NCBI GenBank assembly: GCA_003224085.1
Contig: QHYK01000057.1
Span: 1 to 64,000, forward strand
Length of the DNA stretch: 64,000 nucleotides
From: Acidobacteriota bacterium
Lineage (GTDB): Bacteria > Acidobacteriota > Terriglobia > Acidiferrales > UBA7541
Reading direction: 5' to 3'
Shown here: positions 9,019-17,322 of the stretch, in pieces
How positions within the stretch are numbered: position 1 is the stretch's first letter
Layout of the letters: every line of letters starts with the position of its first letter
The notes under the pieces: model-generated
Seen by the model: the letters and a program-made list of their open reading frames with translations, nothing else
Told to the model about the DNA's origin: nothing
Database searches by the model: none
Translations under genes and position numbers: made by a program

Positions 9019-10578
9019 ATGCCCGATTTAGCGAACGCCAATTCGAATTCCAGCCTCGATAAGGACCACCAACCCGATCGCCGGACCTTCCTTCAGGGCG
9101 CCGCCGCAGCCGCCGCGCTGACCGCCATGCCCCGCTGGGCGCATGCGTATCCCGACGACTTTGCCGCCATTGGCGCGGAAATCGAAAAGCGTCACGACGA
9201 AGCTGTCAGGCGCCTGCAAACGTGGATTCGCCAGCCCTCCATCGCCGCCGAAAATCGCGGCATGAACGAAGGTTGCGAGATGATGCAGCAGATGCTCGGC
9301 GAGGCGGGGTTCAGCGGTATCAAAAAAATGCCCACCGACGGCCAGCCCGGCGTTTTCGCCACACTCGACGCCGGGGCTTCCAAAACGCTCGGCCTTTATT
9401 TCATGTACGACGTAAAACAAGCCGACCCCGCCGAATGGTCTTCCCCGCCATTCGAGGCTGCCCTCGTTGACAAGCCTGGCCTCGGAAAAATCATCCTGGG
9501 TCGTGGCGCGGTCAACCAGAAAGGTCCCGAAGCAACTTTCCTCGCCGCTCTGCACGCGATTCGCGGCTCAGGAAGGAAAATGCCCGTCAACCTCGCTTTC
9601 GTCGCCGAAGGCGAAGAAGAAATCGGCTCGCCGCATTTTCCGCAGGTCGTTCACCAGCCCGAAGTGATGGCCGCGCTCAAGAAATGTGTTGGAATTTTCA
9701 TGCCTCAGGCGTCCCAGGGCCTCGATGGCCAGGTGACCATGACGCTCGGCGCCAAGGGCGTCATCGAATGCGAACTGACCTCCAGCGGCGAGCGCTGGGG
9801 CCGCGGCCCGCGCAAGGACGTGCATTCGAGCAACAAAGCGCGCCTCGACAGTCCTGCCTGGCATCTCCTCGAGGCCCTCGCCTCGCTGGTCTCTCCCGAC
9901 GGCAACGATCCGGCCATCGAAAATTACACCGCGAAAGCTCGCCCGCTTTCCGACGCCGAAAAGAAAATGATCGCCGATGCGGCGAAGCGCCTAAATGAAG
10001 CGGACGCGAAAAAACTCCTTGGCGTCGAGCGCTGGGTGCATGATGCGAGCTGGGAGCAAGCGCTCGAACTCCTCATTTCGCGACCCACCGTCAACATCGA
10101 AGGTCTGGTCGGCGGCTACACCGGTCCCGGCGGAAAAACGATTCTTCCCAGCAAAGCGGTGGCCAAGCTCGACCTCCGGCTCGTTCCCGACATGACTGCG
10201 GCTGAATCCCTCCAGCTCCTCCGCGCGCACCTTGCCAGGAAAGGCTTCGGCGACATGGAGGTGAACATGACCGGCGGCTACGATCCCACTTCCACGCCTG
10301 CCGATTCCTTGCTGATCCGCGTGGAAAGCGCTGTTTATCGCCGAAGCGGCATCGATCCCGTCCTTTTGCCGCGCAACGCCGGCTCCTGGCCCGGCTATGT
10401 CTTCACCGGCGATCCTCTCCGCTTGCCCGCTGGACACTTCGGGCTCGGCCATGGCAGCGGCGCGCATGCACCGGACGAGTATTACGTCATCGAATCCAGC
10501 AATCCCAGAGTGCAAGGCATGAACGGCGCCGTGCTCTCCCACGTGGAATATCTCTACGAACTGGCGCAAGCAAGCTAA
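9019..10578 (+). CDS. M20/M28-clan metallopeptidase-like protein with altered metal ligands
   Basis: I start at the ATG preceded by GGAGG, giving 519 residues; an open frame extends further upstream but overlaps the previous gene. A twin-arginine-like signal (DRRTFLQGAAAAAAL, about residues 20-35) suggests Tat export. The M20 order is recognisable: FMYDVKQADPAEW (residue 128 on), GRGAVNQKG (about 162), AEGEEEIGSP (about 200), a dimerisation domain, then GAHAPDEY (His near 483). Compared with the canonical HYDVQP and GRGAxDxKG, the first metal-ligand His is Met129 and the bridging Asp is Asn166. It may be a divergent or inactive peptidase clade. The neighbours suggest peptide or amino-acid use. 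Confidence 0.88.
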   Translation: MPDLANANSNSSLDKDHQPDRRTFLQGAAAAAALTAMPRWAHAYPDDFAAIGAEIEKRHDEAVRRLQTWIRQPSIAAENRGMNEGCEMMQQMLGEAGFSGIKKMPTDGQPGVFATLDAGASKTLGLYFMYDVKQADPAEWSSPPFEAALVDKPGLGKIILGRGAVNQKGPEATFLAALHAIRGSGRKMPVNLAFVAEGEEEIGSPHFPQVVHQPEVMAALKKCVGIFMPQASQGLDGQVTMTLGAKGVIECELTSSGERWGRGPRKDVHSSNKARLDSPAWHLLEALASLVSPDGNDPAIENYTAKARPLSDAEKKMIADAAKRLNEADAKKLLGVERWVHDASWEQALELLISRPTVNIEGLVGGYTGPGGKTILPSKAVAKLDLRLVPDMTAAESLQLLRAHLARKGFGDMEVNMTGGYDPTSTPADSLLIRVESAVYRRSGIDPVLLPRNAGSWPGYVFTGDPLRLPAGHFGLGHGSGAHAPDEYYVIESSNPRVQGMNGAVLSHVEYLYELAQAS

Positions 10579-10598
10579 GCGCGAGTCGAATCCAGATT

Positions 10599-11975
10599 GT
10601 GACTCCGCCACAAAACCCCCGTCCACCGTCTTCGCCCAGCAGTGGCCTCGCGCGCCATCTCGGCCTTTTCGGCACCACCATGGCCGTGATGGGCGGCATC
10701 ATCGGCGCTGGAATTTTCATTAATCCGTATCTCGTCGCCGAACGCGTGCACACTGCGTTCCTCATCCTGTCCGCTTGGATTGCGGGTGGCCTCCTTGCGC
10801 TCCTTGGGGGCTTTATCTACGCCGAACTCGCCGCCCGCTTGCCCGTCGTCGGCGGCCAGTACGCTTATCTGCGCGAAGCGCTCCATCCCGGCGTCGCGTT
10901 CCTTTATGGCTGGGTGCTGCTCCTGGTCATCCAAACCGGCGGAATGGCTGCCGTGGCCGTCACGTTCGCCCGCTATTTTCTCGAACTAACGCACTGGCCC
11001 GTCAACGATTCCCTCATCGCCTCCTCAGCTCTCGCGCTTCTCACCGCCATCAACTGTCTCGGCGTCCGCGCGGGCAGCCGTGTGCAATCCGCCATGACGC
11101 TCACGGCCATCGCCGCTATCGCCGTGCTCGAACTTTTTAGCTTACTCCGCGGCGGCCCGTCGCAAATTTCTTTTCGGCCGCTCCTCGCCCACCGGCCTTC
11201 CCTGAACCTGGCTCTGGCCTTCGGCTCCGCGATGACACCTGTCCTTTTTGCCTACGGCGGCTGGCAGACCTCCAGCTTCCTTGGCGGCGAAGTCCGCGAC
11301 CCGCGCAAAACTCTTCCTCGCGGCCTTGTCCTTGGCGTTCTGGGCGTCATTGCCGTCTACACGTCTGTGAATTTCGTTTATGTCCGCGCGCTCGGCCCCG
11401 CCGGACTCGCCGTCACAACCACACCGGCCTCCGCCGTCATGCGGGCAGCCCTCGGTCCTCGCGGCGGAGCACTCATTGCCGCGGGCATTGCCTTTTCTGC
11501 CTTCGGCTTTCTTGCCCAATCCATGCTGACCGCTCCTCGCGTCTATTTCGCCATGGCCGAAGACCGCGTCTTCTTTCGCACCGTCGGCTGGGTCCATCCC
11601 CGCACACGCGTCCCGGTGATCGCCATCGCGCTGCAGGGCCTCTGGGCCGTCGTCATCGCCCTCACGGGAACCTACTCCCAAGTCGTCAACTATGTCGTTG
11701 CGATGGACTCCATTTTCTTTGGCTTGACCGGCGTCTGCCTCTTCCTGCTTCGTCACCGCGACGGCAAAGCCTCTTCTCCTTCTGCGGCTATCGACTACCG
11801 CGTTTCCGGCCATCCTTGGACCACGCTGCTTTTCATCGCCGCGGAATGGCTCGTGGTCGTGAGCACGTTCGGGCGCGATCCTCGCCGCTCTTTCATTGGC
11901 CTTGGCATTGCTCTTGCCGGTTTGCCCGTATACTTCTTCTGGCGCGCAAAAAGCCCGGAGGCCACGGCTGAATGA
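10599..11975 (+). CDS. APC-superfamily amino acid permease
   Basis: The 458-residue protein starts at GTG and has about twelve hydrophobic segments. The first, LFGTTMAVMGGIIGAGIFIN (residues about 24-43), is the characteristic APC/LAT helix-1 motif with the GAGIF substrate-binding break, and later GGWQTSSFLGGEVRDPRKTLPR matches the conserved loop after helix 6. It would import amino acids or exchange them across the cytoplasmic membrane. It lies 20 bases after the M20-like gene and overlaps the aminotransferase by 4 bases, so it likely supplies amino acids to that enzyme. Confidence 0.92.
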   Translation: MTPPQNPRPPSSPSSGLARHLGLFGTTMAVMGGIIGAGIFINPYLVAERVHTAFLILSAWIAGGLLALLGGFIYAELAARLPVVGGQYAYLREALHPGVAFLYGWVLLLVIQTGGMAAVAVTFARYFLELTHWPVNDSLIASSALALLTAINCLGVRAGSRVQSAMTLTAIAAIAVLELFSLLRGGPSQISFRPLLAHRPSLNLALAFGSAMTPVLFAYGGWQTSSFLGGEVRDPRKTLPRGLVLGVLGVIAVYTSVNFVYVRALGPAGLAVTTTPASAVMRAALGPRGGALIAAGIAFSAFGFLAQSMLTAPRVYFAMAEDRVFFRTVGWVHPRTRVPVIAIALQGLWAVVIALTGTYSQVVNYVVAMDSIFFGLTGVCLFLLRHRDGKASSPSAAIDYRVSGHPWTTLLFIAAEWLVVVSTFGRDPRRSFIGLGIALAGLPVYFFWRAKSPEATAE

Positions 11976-13093
11976 GCAGTTCCGCTGGCACGAAACGTTC
12001 GCTCTACATGGAATGGGCCAAGACGTGTTCCCACGCCAAATATAGTCTCGCCACCAGCGGCCTCACCGGCGTTCCCGGCGACGAATTTCCCATCAACCTC
12101 GACGAACTCGAGATCACCGCTCCCGGCGCTTACGGCTACGGGCCGCTTCAACAGCGCCTCGCGCAGCACACCGGCGTTCCGCAAGAATGCATCGTCGCCG
12201 CTGCCGGAACTTCCATGGCCAATCATCTCGCCATGGCCGCCGTCCTTGATCCCGGCGACGAGGTGCTCCTCGAGCAGCCCGCCTACGGCCCGCTTCTCGA
12301 CGTCGCCAACTATCTTGGCGCGCGCGTGAAGCGCCTTCCGCGCCGCTTCGAATCGCGCTTCGTGGTGAACTTGGACGAACTCCAGCGCGCCATCACCACC
12401 TCGACGCGCCTCGTCGTGCTCACCAATCTGCACAATCCCAGCGGCGCGCTTCTCTCCGCGGAAATGGTCGGCGCCATCGGTAAGCTGGCTCTTCGCGCGG
12501 GCGTGCGCGTTCTGATGGACGAGGTCTATCTCGAGATGCTTTTTGGGAAGCCCGCTCCCTTTTGCTTTCCCATCGGAAATGGAATCGCTTCCGCAAAGGA
12601 GAATCCTTTTATCGTCACGAGCAGTCTTACGAAAGTGTATGGCCTAAGCGGCCTGCGCTGCGGCTGGATCCTCGCTGCTCCCGAGCTCGCCCGCCGCATG
12701 TGGCTACTCAATGATTTATTTTCAGCTACGGCCGCGCACCCCGCCGAGCGCCTCTCCGTGATGGCCCTGGACCATCTCGAACAATTCCGCGAACGCTCCC
12801 GAGCGCTGCTCGCCGCCAATCGCGCCTTGCTCGATTCGTTCCTCGACTCCCGCTGCGACCTCGAATGTTTTCGCCCTCCGGCCGGCACGGTGGTTTTCCC
12901 GCGCCTCCCTCATGGCCGTGATCCGGAAGCCTTTTTCAAATTGCTCCGCGAAAAATACGAAACCACCGTCGTCCCCGGCAGTTTCTTCGAAATGCCTCGC
13001 CACTTTCGCATTGGCATCGGCGGCGACACGGGTACCCTTCGCGCCGGCCTCGAACGCCTCAGCGCCGCCCTCGACGCCTTCGCCAAGCAGTGA
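11972..13093 (+). CDS. PLP-dependent aminotransferase, class I/II
   Basis: The 373-residue enzyme has the fold-type I signature: the substrate-side YGYGPLQQRLA segment, TNLHNPSGALL (Asn and Pro contacting the ring), MDEVYLE (Asp pairing with the pyridine nitrogen) and SSLTKVYGLSGLRCGW with the probable Schiff-base Lys221. It resembles the AspC/ARO8-like group that acts on amino acids in the cytoplasm. Its ATGA start overlaps the permease stop. The donor amino acid cannot be deduced. It ends the five-gene run; the next coding sign is a remnant on the other strand. Confidence 0.9.
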   Translation: MSSSAGTKRSLYMEWAKTCSHAKYSLATSGLTGVPGDEFPINLDELEITAPGAYGYGPLQQRLAQHTGVPQECIVAAAGTSMANHLAMAAVLDPGDEVLLEQPAYGPLLDVANYLGARVKRLPRRFESRFVVNLDELQRAITTSTRLVVLTNLHNPSGALLSAEMVGAIGKLALRAGVRVLMDEVYLEMLFGKPAPFCFPIGNGIASAKENPFIVTSSLTKVYGLSGLRCGWILAAPELARRMWLLNDLFSATAAHPAERLSVMALDHLEQFRERSRALLAANRALLDSFLDSRCDLECFRPPAGTVVFPRLPHGRDPEAFFKLLREKYETTVVPGSFFEMPRHFRIGIGGDTGTLRAGLERLSAALDAFAKQ

Positions 13094-13106
13094 GCCTCCT
13101 GTCGCT

Positions 13107-13352
13107 TTACCGCTCTTTGAACAAGGCCAGCGAAATCGCATTCCCGTGCGCGACGTTTCCCGCGTCATTGACGTACAAGTGGTCGCCACTGTGGCAGCTT
13201 GGCAATATTTGCGCGCGGTGGTCGGGGTCGCGCACCGCCTGGTCGAAATCCATCACGCCATCGAATTCACCGCTGCTGTGGAATCGTCGTGCCGATGACG
13301 CGGACTCCCGTTTTGTGAGCGCGAGCTATAAGCAACTGGCGATTGCCGATGT
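13107..13352 (-). pseudogene. Remnant of an SGNH/GDSL-family esterase
   Basis: Two minus-strand pieces in different frames match consecutive parts of a secreted SGNH hydrolase of the XynE/rhamnogalacturonan-acetylesterase type. The first (13352 to about 13267) reads NRQLLIARAHKTGVRVIGTTI; the second (about 13257 to 13107) reads FDGVMDFDQAVRDPDH and then SGDHLYVNDAGN, ending at a TAA. The block carrying the catalytic Asp-His is altered: the usual LHPNDAG is LYVNDAG, so the His is gone. About twenty residues normally found between the pieces are missing, and the N-terminal two thirds are absent. This is a dead gene abutting the aminotransferase 3' end. Confidence 0.7.
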
Positions 13353-13478
13353 CACACCTTCCAGGATCCCGCCTTGGTCGACATGGAAGCCGCTCGCCTG
13401 AAGGCCTGGATCCGCTCGCTTTAGCGAAACGAACGGAAGTCGCAGTAGACAACGACACTGCATGGTGGCAGGTCGTAA

Positions 13479-14300
13479 TCAGTACAAGTGAAAATATCCG
13501 TAGTGCTGTCCCAGGCGAACTTTCGCGTTGAACAATCGCGACAAGTTCTCCTCCGTGAGGATCGCCGCTTTGGGGCCGTCTCTGAGAATCCGCCCTCCGC
13601 GTAGCAGAACCACTCGCTCGATTTCTGGAATGATTTCCGACACGTGATGCGTCACCAGCAAAATGCCGAGACCCGACTGGGCCAGTTCGCGCAACGTTTC
13701 GCGAAGCTGCAGTTGCGCGCCAATATCCAGCGCGCTGCTCGGCTCATCAAAAAGCAGCGTCTGCGGGTCGTGCACCACCGCTCGCGCGATCAACGTCCGC
13801 TTTGCTTCTCCCGAAGACATTTGCGCCACCGGCCGATCCGCAAGGTGCGCGATTCCCAACCGCTTCAGCGCTGCTTCCGCGCGCGCTAAGAGCTCCGGTT
13901 CGGGATGATGGTGGGGAAAAATCCGCGTGCTGCTGAAAAACCCGGATAGCACCACGTCCCGTCCCGTGGCTTCCGTCGTGCACGACGCCAGCAGGTCCGG
14001 CGAAACAATCCCCAGCAGCGACCGAAGCTCAAAAATGTTCCATCGCTCGCGCCCGAGGATCGAAATCGCACATCCCGCCCGCGCCAGCGGATAGCACTCG
14101 CGCGCAATGGTTTTGATCAGCGTGGACTTCCCGCATCCGTTCGGTCCTAGGATGCACACGTGCTCCCCCGCGGCAATCTCCAGGTTCACTTCCTGGAGTG
14201 CCGCGCGGTCGCCGCGCATCACCGTTACGTTTTGGAACGACAGAAGGGGTAGCGCCAAGCGTTGCTGACCTCGATTCGTAACCGAGAACCGCATGGCCAT
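13479..14300 (-). CDS. ABC transporter ATP-binding protein (ModF/iron-type)
   Basis: From the ATG at 14300 the product is 273 residues; an in-frame ATG at 14366 would add 22 residues but overlaps a terminator region. Walker A is GPNGCGKST, the signature is unusual as MSSGEAKR, and Walker B is LLFDEPSSALD, followed by the H-loop in LLVTHHVSEII. The sequence looks like stand-alone ATPases of the molybdate/iron ABC group (ModF-like). No permease gene is adjacent, so its membrane partner must be elsewhere or it works alone. No strong ribosome-binding site is visible; the transcript may have a very short leader. Confidence 0.85.
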   Translation of the reverse strand: MAMRFSVTNRGQQRLALPLLSFQNVTVMRGDRAALQEVNLEIAAGEHVCILGPNGCGKSTLIKTIARECYPLARAGCAISILGRERWNIFELRSLLGIVSPDLLASCTTEATGRDVVLSGFFSSTRIFPHHHPEPELLARAEAALKRLGIAHLADRPVAQMSSGEAKRTLIARAVVHDPQTLLFDEPSSALDIGAQLQLRETLRELAQSGLGILLVTHHVSEIIPEIERVVLLRGGRILRDGPKAAILTEENLSRLFNAKVRLGQHYGYFHLY

Positions 14301-14358
14301 CTTAACTGAGGGAAGGTCACAGCCAAACTCTCGAGGCCCGAGGATCCGGGGAAGGTAC

Positions 14359-14401
14359 CAAAACAAAAAGGAGGTGAAAACAAACGCCCGTTTTCACCTC
14401 C
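14359..14401 (-). terminator. Strong rho-independent terminator (minus strand)
   Basis: A perfect 12-bp inverted repeat (GGAGGTGAAAAC / GTTTTCACCTCC, 8-base loop, 14370-14401) is followed on the minus strand by TTTTTGTTTT. It would stop transcription coming from the 14478-14585 remnant and the TnpB region before the ABC ATPase gene. Confidence 0.85.
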
Positions 14402-14477
14402 CGGGGTGGGTGGGGTGTTGCATGTCGAAGCCCTCAGGCGACTCAGCAGGCCTGCCCTGCCAGGCAGGTCTGCGGCC
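14402..14477. repeat. GC-rich imperfect palindrome
   Basis: The segment contains a near-perfect palindrome around 14450-14473 built of GCAGGCCTGCC and its mirror AGGCAGGTCTGC. It lies between an orphan C-terminal reading frame and the terminator. It may be a mobile repeat or a second RNA hairpin; I cannot tell which. Confidence 0.4.
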
Positions 14478-14585
14478 TCACTCGCGTAGTGCTTTTAGCA
14501 ATTCGATAGGAGACTCACCACCAAAGAGCTTCTCTTTCAGCGGTTTGTAGCACCGCAAAACGCGCCTGTCAATCGCAAAAAACAC
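14478..14585 (-). pseudogene. Orphan C-terminal protein fragment
   Basis: A 35-residue minus-strand frame reading FFAIDRRVLRCYKPLKEKLF and then GGESPIELLKALRE ends in a stop 77 bases before a strong minus-strand terminator. Its amphipathic, charged sequence looks like the natural end of a real protein, and the terminator supports it as an original gene end. No proper start or upstream part exists; the sequence upstream is the right end of a TnpB element. I infer a host gene cut by insertion or deletion. I do not recognise the family. Confidence 0.45.
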
Positions 14586-14629
14586 TCAATTCTGTACCTT
14601 TTCTTCGATGGTAGGCGATCATCTTGCCG

Positions 14630-15310
14630 GATTGACGACTCCCCTAAAGGCGGGGGATTCCTCGGAGTTACTATGCGACATGGCCACCTACCTCCGACGA
14701 TGTTTCCTGCTTCCCGGGCACACGCCTAAACTCGCGTTTAGGTCCTACCGTGCGTCCACAGGCTAATACCGAGCGTCCCTCGGCTAAGATTCTCAAACCT
14801 TCGACGAAAATGTTTACGACGGCATTCTCGTCCCGCTGATGTTCGGTATGGCAACTCGAACACGTCCAACGGTCTTGGAGTTTGAGGTCTACCTTCTTTT
14901 GGTGACAAATGCAGCACAACTTTGAGCCAGTTGAGTGCTCAATTTCTGAAGAAAATCCGTGCGCAGATCGGTTGCTCGCTGACAAATATGAGCCACCCTG
15001 CTACGCGCCTTCTCGCGGTTCTTAGAACCCCGCTCACAACGGCTCAAACGGCTTTTGGGCGGTGCGGAGCTTTGACAGTGCCGCCAGCCAAGGACGAGGC
15101 AACCACACCTGAGACCACCTTCTTCCATTGAAGAAGTTGAACGTCTTGGTGTTCATGTCCACCGATAGGCGATGGCTCGCGGGGCCTACAACAGGCAACG
15201 GCTGCTCTACTTGGAACGAAACATAATATCGGCCTGCAGGCCTCATGCTCAGCACAACCGAGGATGGCTCGCCGCCGTCACACAAGTGGCTGTGCGCTTC
15301 GAGCGACACG
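14630..15310 (-). mobile_element. Decayed IS200/IS605-type element (TnpB, right end retained)
   Basis: The element consists of a broken tnpB (14671-15309) followed on the minus strand by a right-end-like segment at 14630-14665. That segment has a run of C, GCCTTTA, then a run of G and GAGTCGTCAA, which matches the hairpin and TCAA-type ends common at tnpB 3' ends, where the guide RNA (reRNA/omegaRNA) is encoded. The hairpin is partly eroded (CCCC/GGGG only). No TnpA transposase and no recognisable left end are visible. Confidence 0.65.
14671..15309 (-). pseudogene. TnpB (IS605 OrfB) RNA-guided nuclease, frameshifted remnant
   Basis: Three overlapping minus-strand frames carry successive TnpB pieces. 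Frame one (15309-15034) contains PAGRYYVSFQVE followed by LSVDMNTKTFNFFNGR, in place of the usual VGIDLGLKxF RuvC-I motif. Frame two (from about 15075 to 14950) carries RCERGSKNREKARSRVA and TDFLQKLSTQLAQ, the long helical bridge. Frame three (14985-14671) carries the zinc ribbon CCICH...CSSCH and the RDENAVVNI end. The N-terminal 150 or so residues are lost and at least two frameshifts are present, so no active nuclease is made. Confidence 0.8.
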
Positions 15311-15510
15311 GCATCGCAGTCCCACCAATCCCTGCACGAGACTGGAGAGGGCAGTCCTCTGCAAATCCATAATTTCGAAGGGGTTTATCTATTCTCGCGC
15401 AATCGCCACGTGTGTCAAGACTGCCTGCCTCGATATGTGTTGTGGAAAGCCTTGCCCCGAACCCGCCGCCCGCTGCGGCTTGGCAGTTTGCCGCTCCAAG
15501 GTCTCAAGAT

Positions 15511-15801
15511 TCATACAGCGAAGATCTCGTTGATTTTCTCCGCCAGCTTGAAGTCGTAGTCGCTAATGCCCTTCACGCTGTGCGTGGTCAAATCGATCAC
15601 CACTTTGTTCCACACGTTGAACCATTCCGGGTGGTGATCCATTTTCTCCGCCACCAGCGCCACTCGGGTCATGCTGCCAAAGGCGGTCACGAAATCTTTG
15701 CAGGAGATCTCGCGATGCAGTTTGCCGTTCACCACGCTCCATCCCTTCAGCTTCGGCAACTGCGCCGAGACTTCCGCTTCGCTCAGTTTCTTCGCGGCCA
15801 T
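15511..15801 (-). CDS. Pterin-4a-carbinolamine dehydratase
   Basis: I choose the ATG at 15801, preceded by GGAGGAG at good spacing, giving 96 residues, the normal family size; the long upstream open frame is not needed. The active-site motif [21 protein letters not shown] (residues about 58-78, with the His pair and Trp) is diagnostic. The enzyme recycles 4a-hydroxytetrahydropterin after aromatic amino-acid hydroxylation, or acts in molybdopterin or folate salvage in bacteria lacking the hydroxylase. No phenylalanine hydroxylase lies nearby. The 200 bases downstream hold no recognisable gene. Confidence 0.93.
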   Translation of the reverse strand: MAAKKLSEAEVSAQLPKLKGWSVVNGKLHREISCKDFVTAFGSMTRVALVAEKMDHHPEWFNVWNKVVIDLTTHSVKGISDYDFKLAEKINEIFAV

Positions 15802-16044
15802 AGCCATCTCCTCCAGAGTGTTTCGAATCGTCGGTGCCATTATGCGGCGCGACCCGGCCCGCGGCAATCTTTCCCTGGTCCTTCTCCAGGGCGGCAGAAG
15901 GCCGAAAGCCTGGCCCCGCCACGCCTCGACCGCGCGACCGCGCGCTTCTGCATTGAATGCGCCTGCAAAATCTTCTATTCTAGGGGTTTCTCTAGTTGCC
16001 CAAACAGGCGGTAGGTGCCCTGCGGCCACAATACGGAGAATCTG

Positions 16045-17061
16045 GTGAAAAAGAAGATTCGCGCCATCCAATATGGTGTCGGCCCCATCGGTGCATCCAT
16101 CGCGAAACTGATGCGCGAAAAGCAAGCCATCGAAATTATCGGAGCCATCGACTTAGACCCCGCGAAGGCCGGCCGTGACCTCGGTGAAGTCGTCGGGGCT
16201 CAGGATGCGCCCTGGGGCGTAAAGGTCTTCGCTGATGCGAAAGAGGCGCTAGACCTAAATCCTGATGTCGTTATTCATTCCACCTCTTCCTCGCTGGCCA
16301 AAGTGATGGACCAATTGACTGCTTGCCTGGAAGCTCAGTCTTGCATCGTTTCGACCTGCGAGGAATTGTCCTACCCGTTTCGCACCCATCCCGAACTCGC
16401 CGCCAAGCTTGACACCACGGCCAAGGAATGGGGCGTGGCGCTGGTGGGCACGGGAGTGAATCCCGGCTTCGTGATGGACAAGCTCGTGGTGACCCTCGCG
16501 GCCGTTTCGCAGCACATCGAAAACGCCAAGGCGCTGCGCATCGTGGACGCCTCGAAGCGCCGCCTTCCGCTGCAGAAAAAAATTGGCGCGGGCATGACCG
16601 TCGATGAATTTCGCGCGCAAGTCAAAGCTGGCGTCGTCAAGCATGTGGGCCTGCCCGAGTCCGTCGCCATGGTCGCGGACTCTCTAAATCTTCCCGTCGA
16701 GACCATCACCGAGACGATCGACCCTAAGGTCGCCACCGATCGTGTGCAGACAGAGTATCTGACTGTTGAGAAGGGACAAGCTGCTGGCGTCCATCAAATC
16801 GGCCGCGGCCTCTCGAAAGACGGCAAGGAACTGGTCAACCTCGAACTACAAATGTATGTCGGCGCGAAAGACCCCGCCGACACCATCACGCTTACCGGCC
16901 ACCCCAACATCAGCCTGGCCATTCCGGGCGGCTCGCACGGCGACATTGCCACGGCTTCCGTTGTCGTGAACTCCATTCCCGTGATTCTCGATGCGCCGGC
17001 GGGCTTGCGCACCTCGCGCGACCTGCCTATTGGCTTCTTCTCCCCCAACGCCAAGCCGTGA
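16045..17061 (+). CDS. Dihydrodipicolinate reductase-like NAD(P)-dependent dehydrogenase
   Basis: The likely start is GTG at 16045 with CGGAGAA upstream (338 residues); an ATG at 16015 is possible. The N-terminus [19 protein letters not shown] is a Rossmann NAD(P)-binding motif, followed by VIHSTSSSL and [13 protein letters not shown]. This pattern fits the 2,4-diaminopentanoate dehydrogenase/DapB-N family, which acts on amino-acid-like substrates, rather than true DapB, whose tetramer domain and catalytic His motif are not seen. It stands alone. The exact substrate is uncertain. Confidence 0.8.
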   Translation: MKKKIRAIQYGVGPIGASIAKLMREKQAIEIIGAIDLDPAKAGRDLGEVVGAQDAPWGVKVFADAKEALDLNPDVVIHSTSSSLAKVMDQLTACLEAQSCIVSTCEELSYPFRTHPELAAKLDTTAKEWGVALVGTGVNPGFVMDKLVVTLAAVSQHIENAKALRIVDASKRRLPLQKKIGAGMTVDEFRAQVKAGVVKHVGLPESVAMVADSLNLPVETITETIDPKVATDRVQTEYLTVEKGQAAGVHQIGRGLSKDGKELVNLELQMYVGAKDPADTITLTGHPNISLAIPGGSHGDIATASVVVNSIPVILDAPAGLRTSRDLPIGFFSPNAKP

Positions 17062-17076
17062 GTGAAGCCGGAAATT

Positions 17077-17318
17077 GAAATTTGAAAATCGAAACTGGAA
17101 ACTCGAATTCCGGGGCTTGGGCTGGTTAGCGGGGACCGCGACGCAGAAACGCCATATGAGGCACCCTTACTATTTTCGGGTCCCTATTCTTTTGCTTTTC
17201 GAATTTCGAATTCCGTTTTTCGGCTTCAGCCAGATACCAAATCCAGCCCAAGCTGGGGTTCCACGAGTCACAAGTCACGAGCCACCAGTCGCTTCTGGCA
17301 TTTCGATTTTCGAATTTC
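17077..17318. repeat. MITE-like element with 18-bp imperfect terminal inverted repeats
   Basis: The left arm GAAATTTGAAAATCGAAA (17077-17094) matches the reverse complement of the right arm TTTCGATTTTCGAATTTC (17301-17318) at 17 of 18 positions. A related TTTTCGAATTTCGAATTCC copy sits inside near 17196. The interior also has repeated GTCAC/GAGTCAC units near 17268-17290. The element is AT-richer than its surroundings, fills the gap between convergent genes and has no open frame of note. It may be a small non-autonomous mobile repeat. Confidence 0.5.
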
Positions 17319-17322
17319 GAAA

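Noticed and set aside
13090-13401. 103-residue plus-strand frame with GTG overlapping the aminotransferase stop
   Set aside because: It is antisense to the SGNH-hydrolase remnant and its sequence has no domain-like pattern.
13373-13424. Plus-strand tail DMEAARLKAWIRSL
   Set aside because: Looks protein-like but has no start, no continuing frame and lies in the scar zone; chance cannot be excluded.
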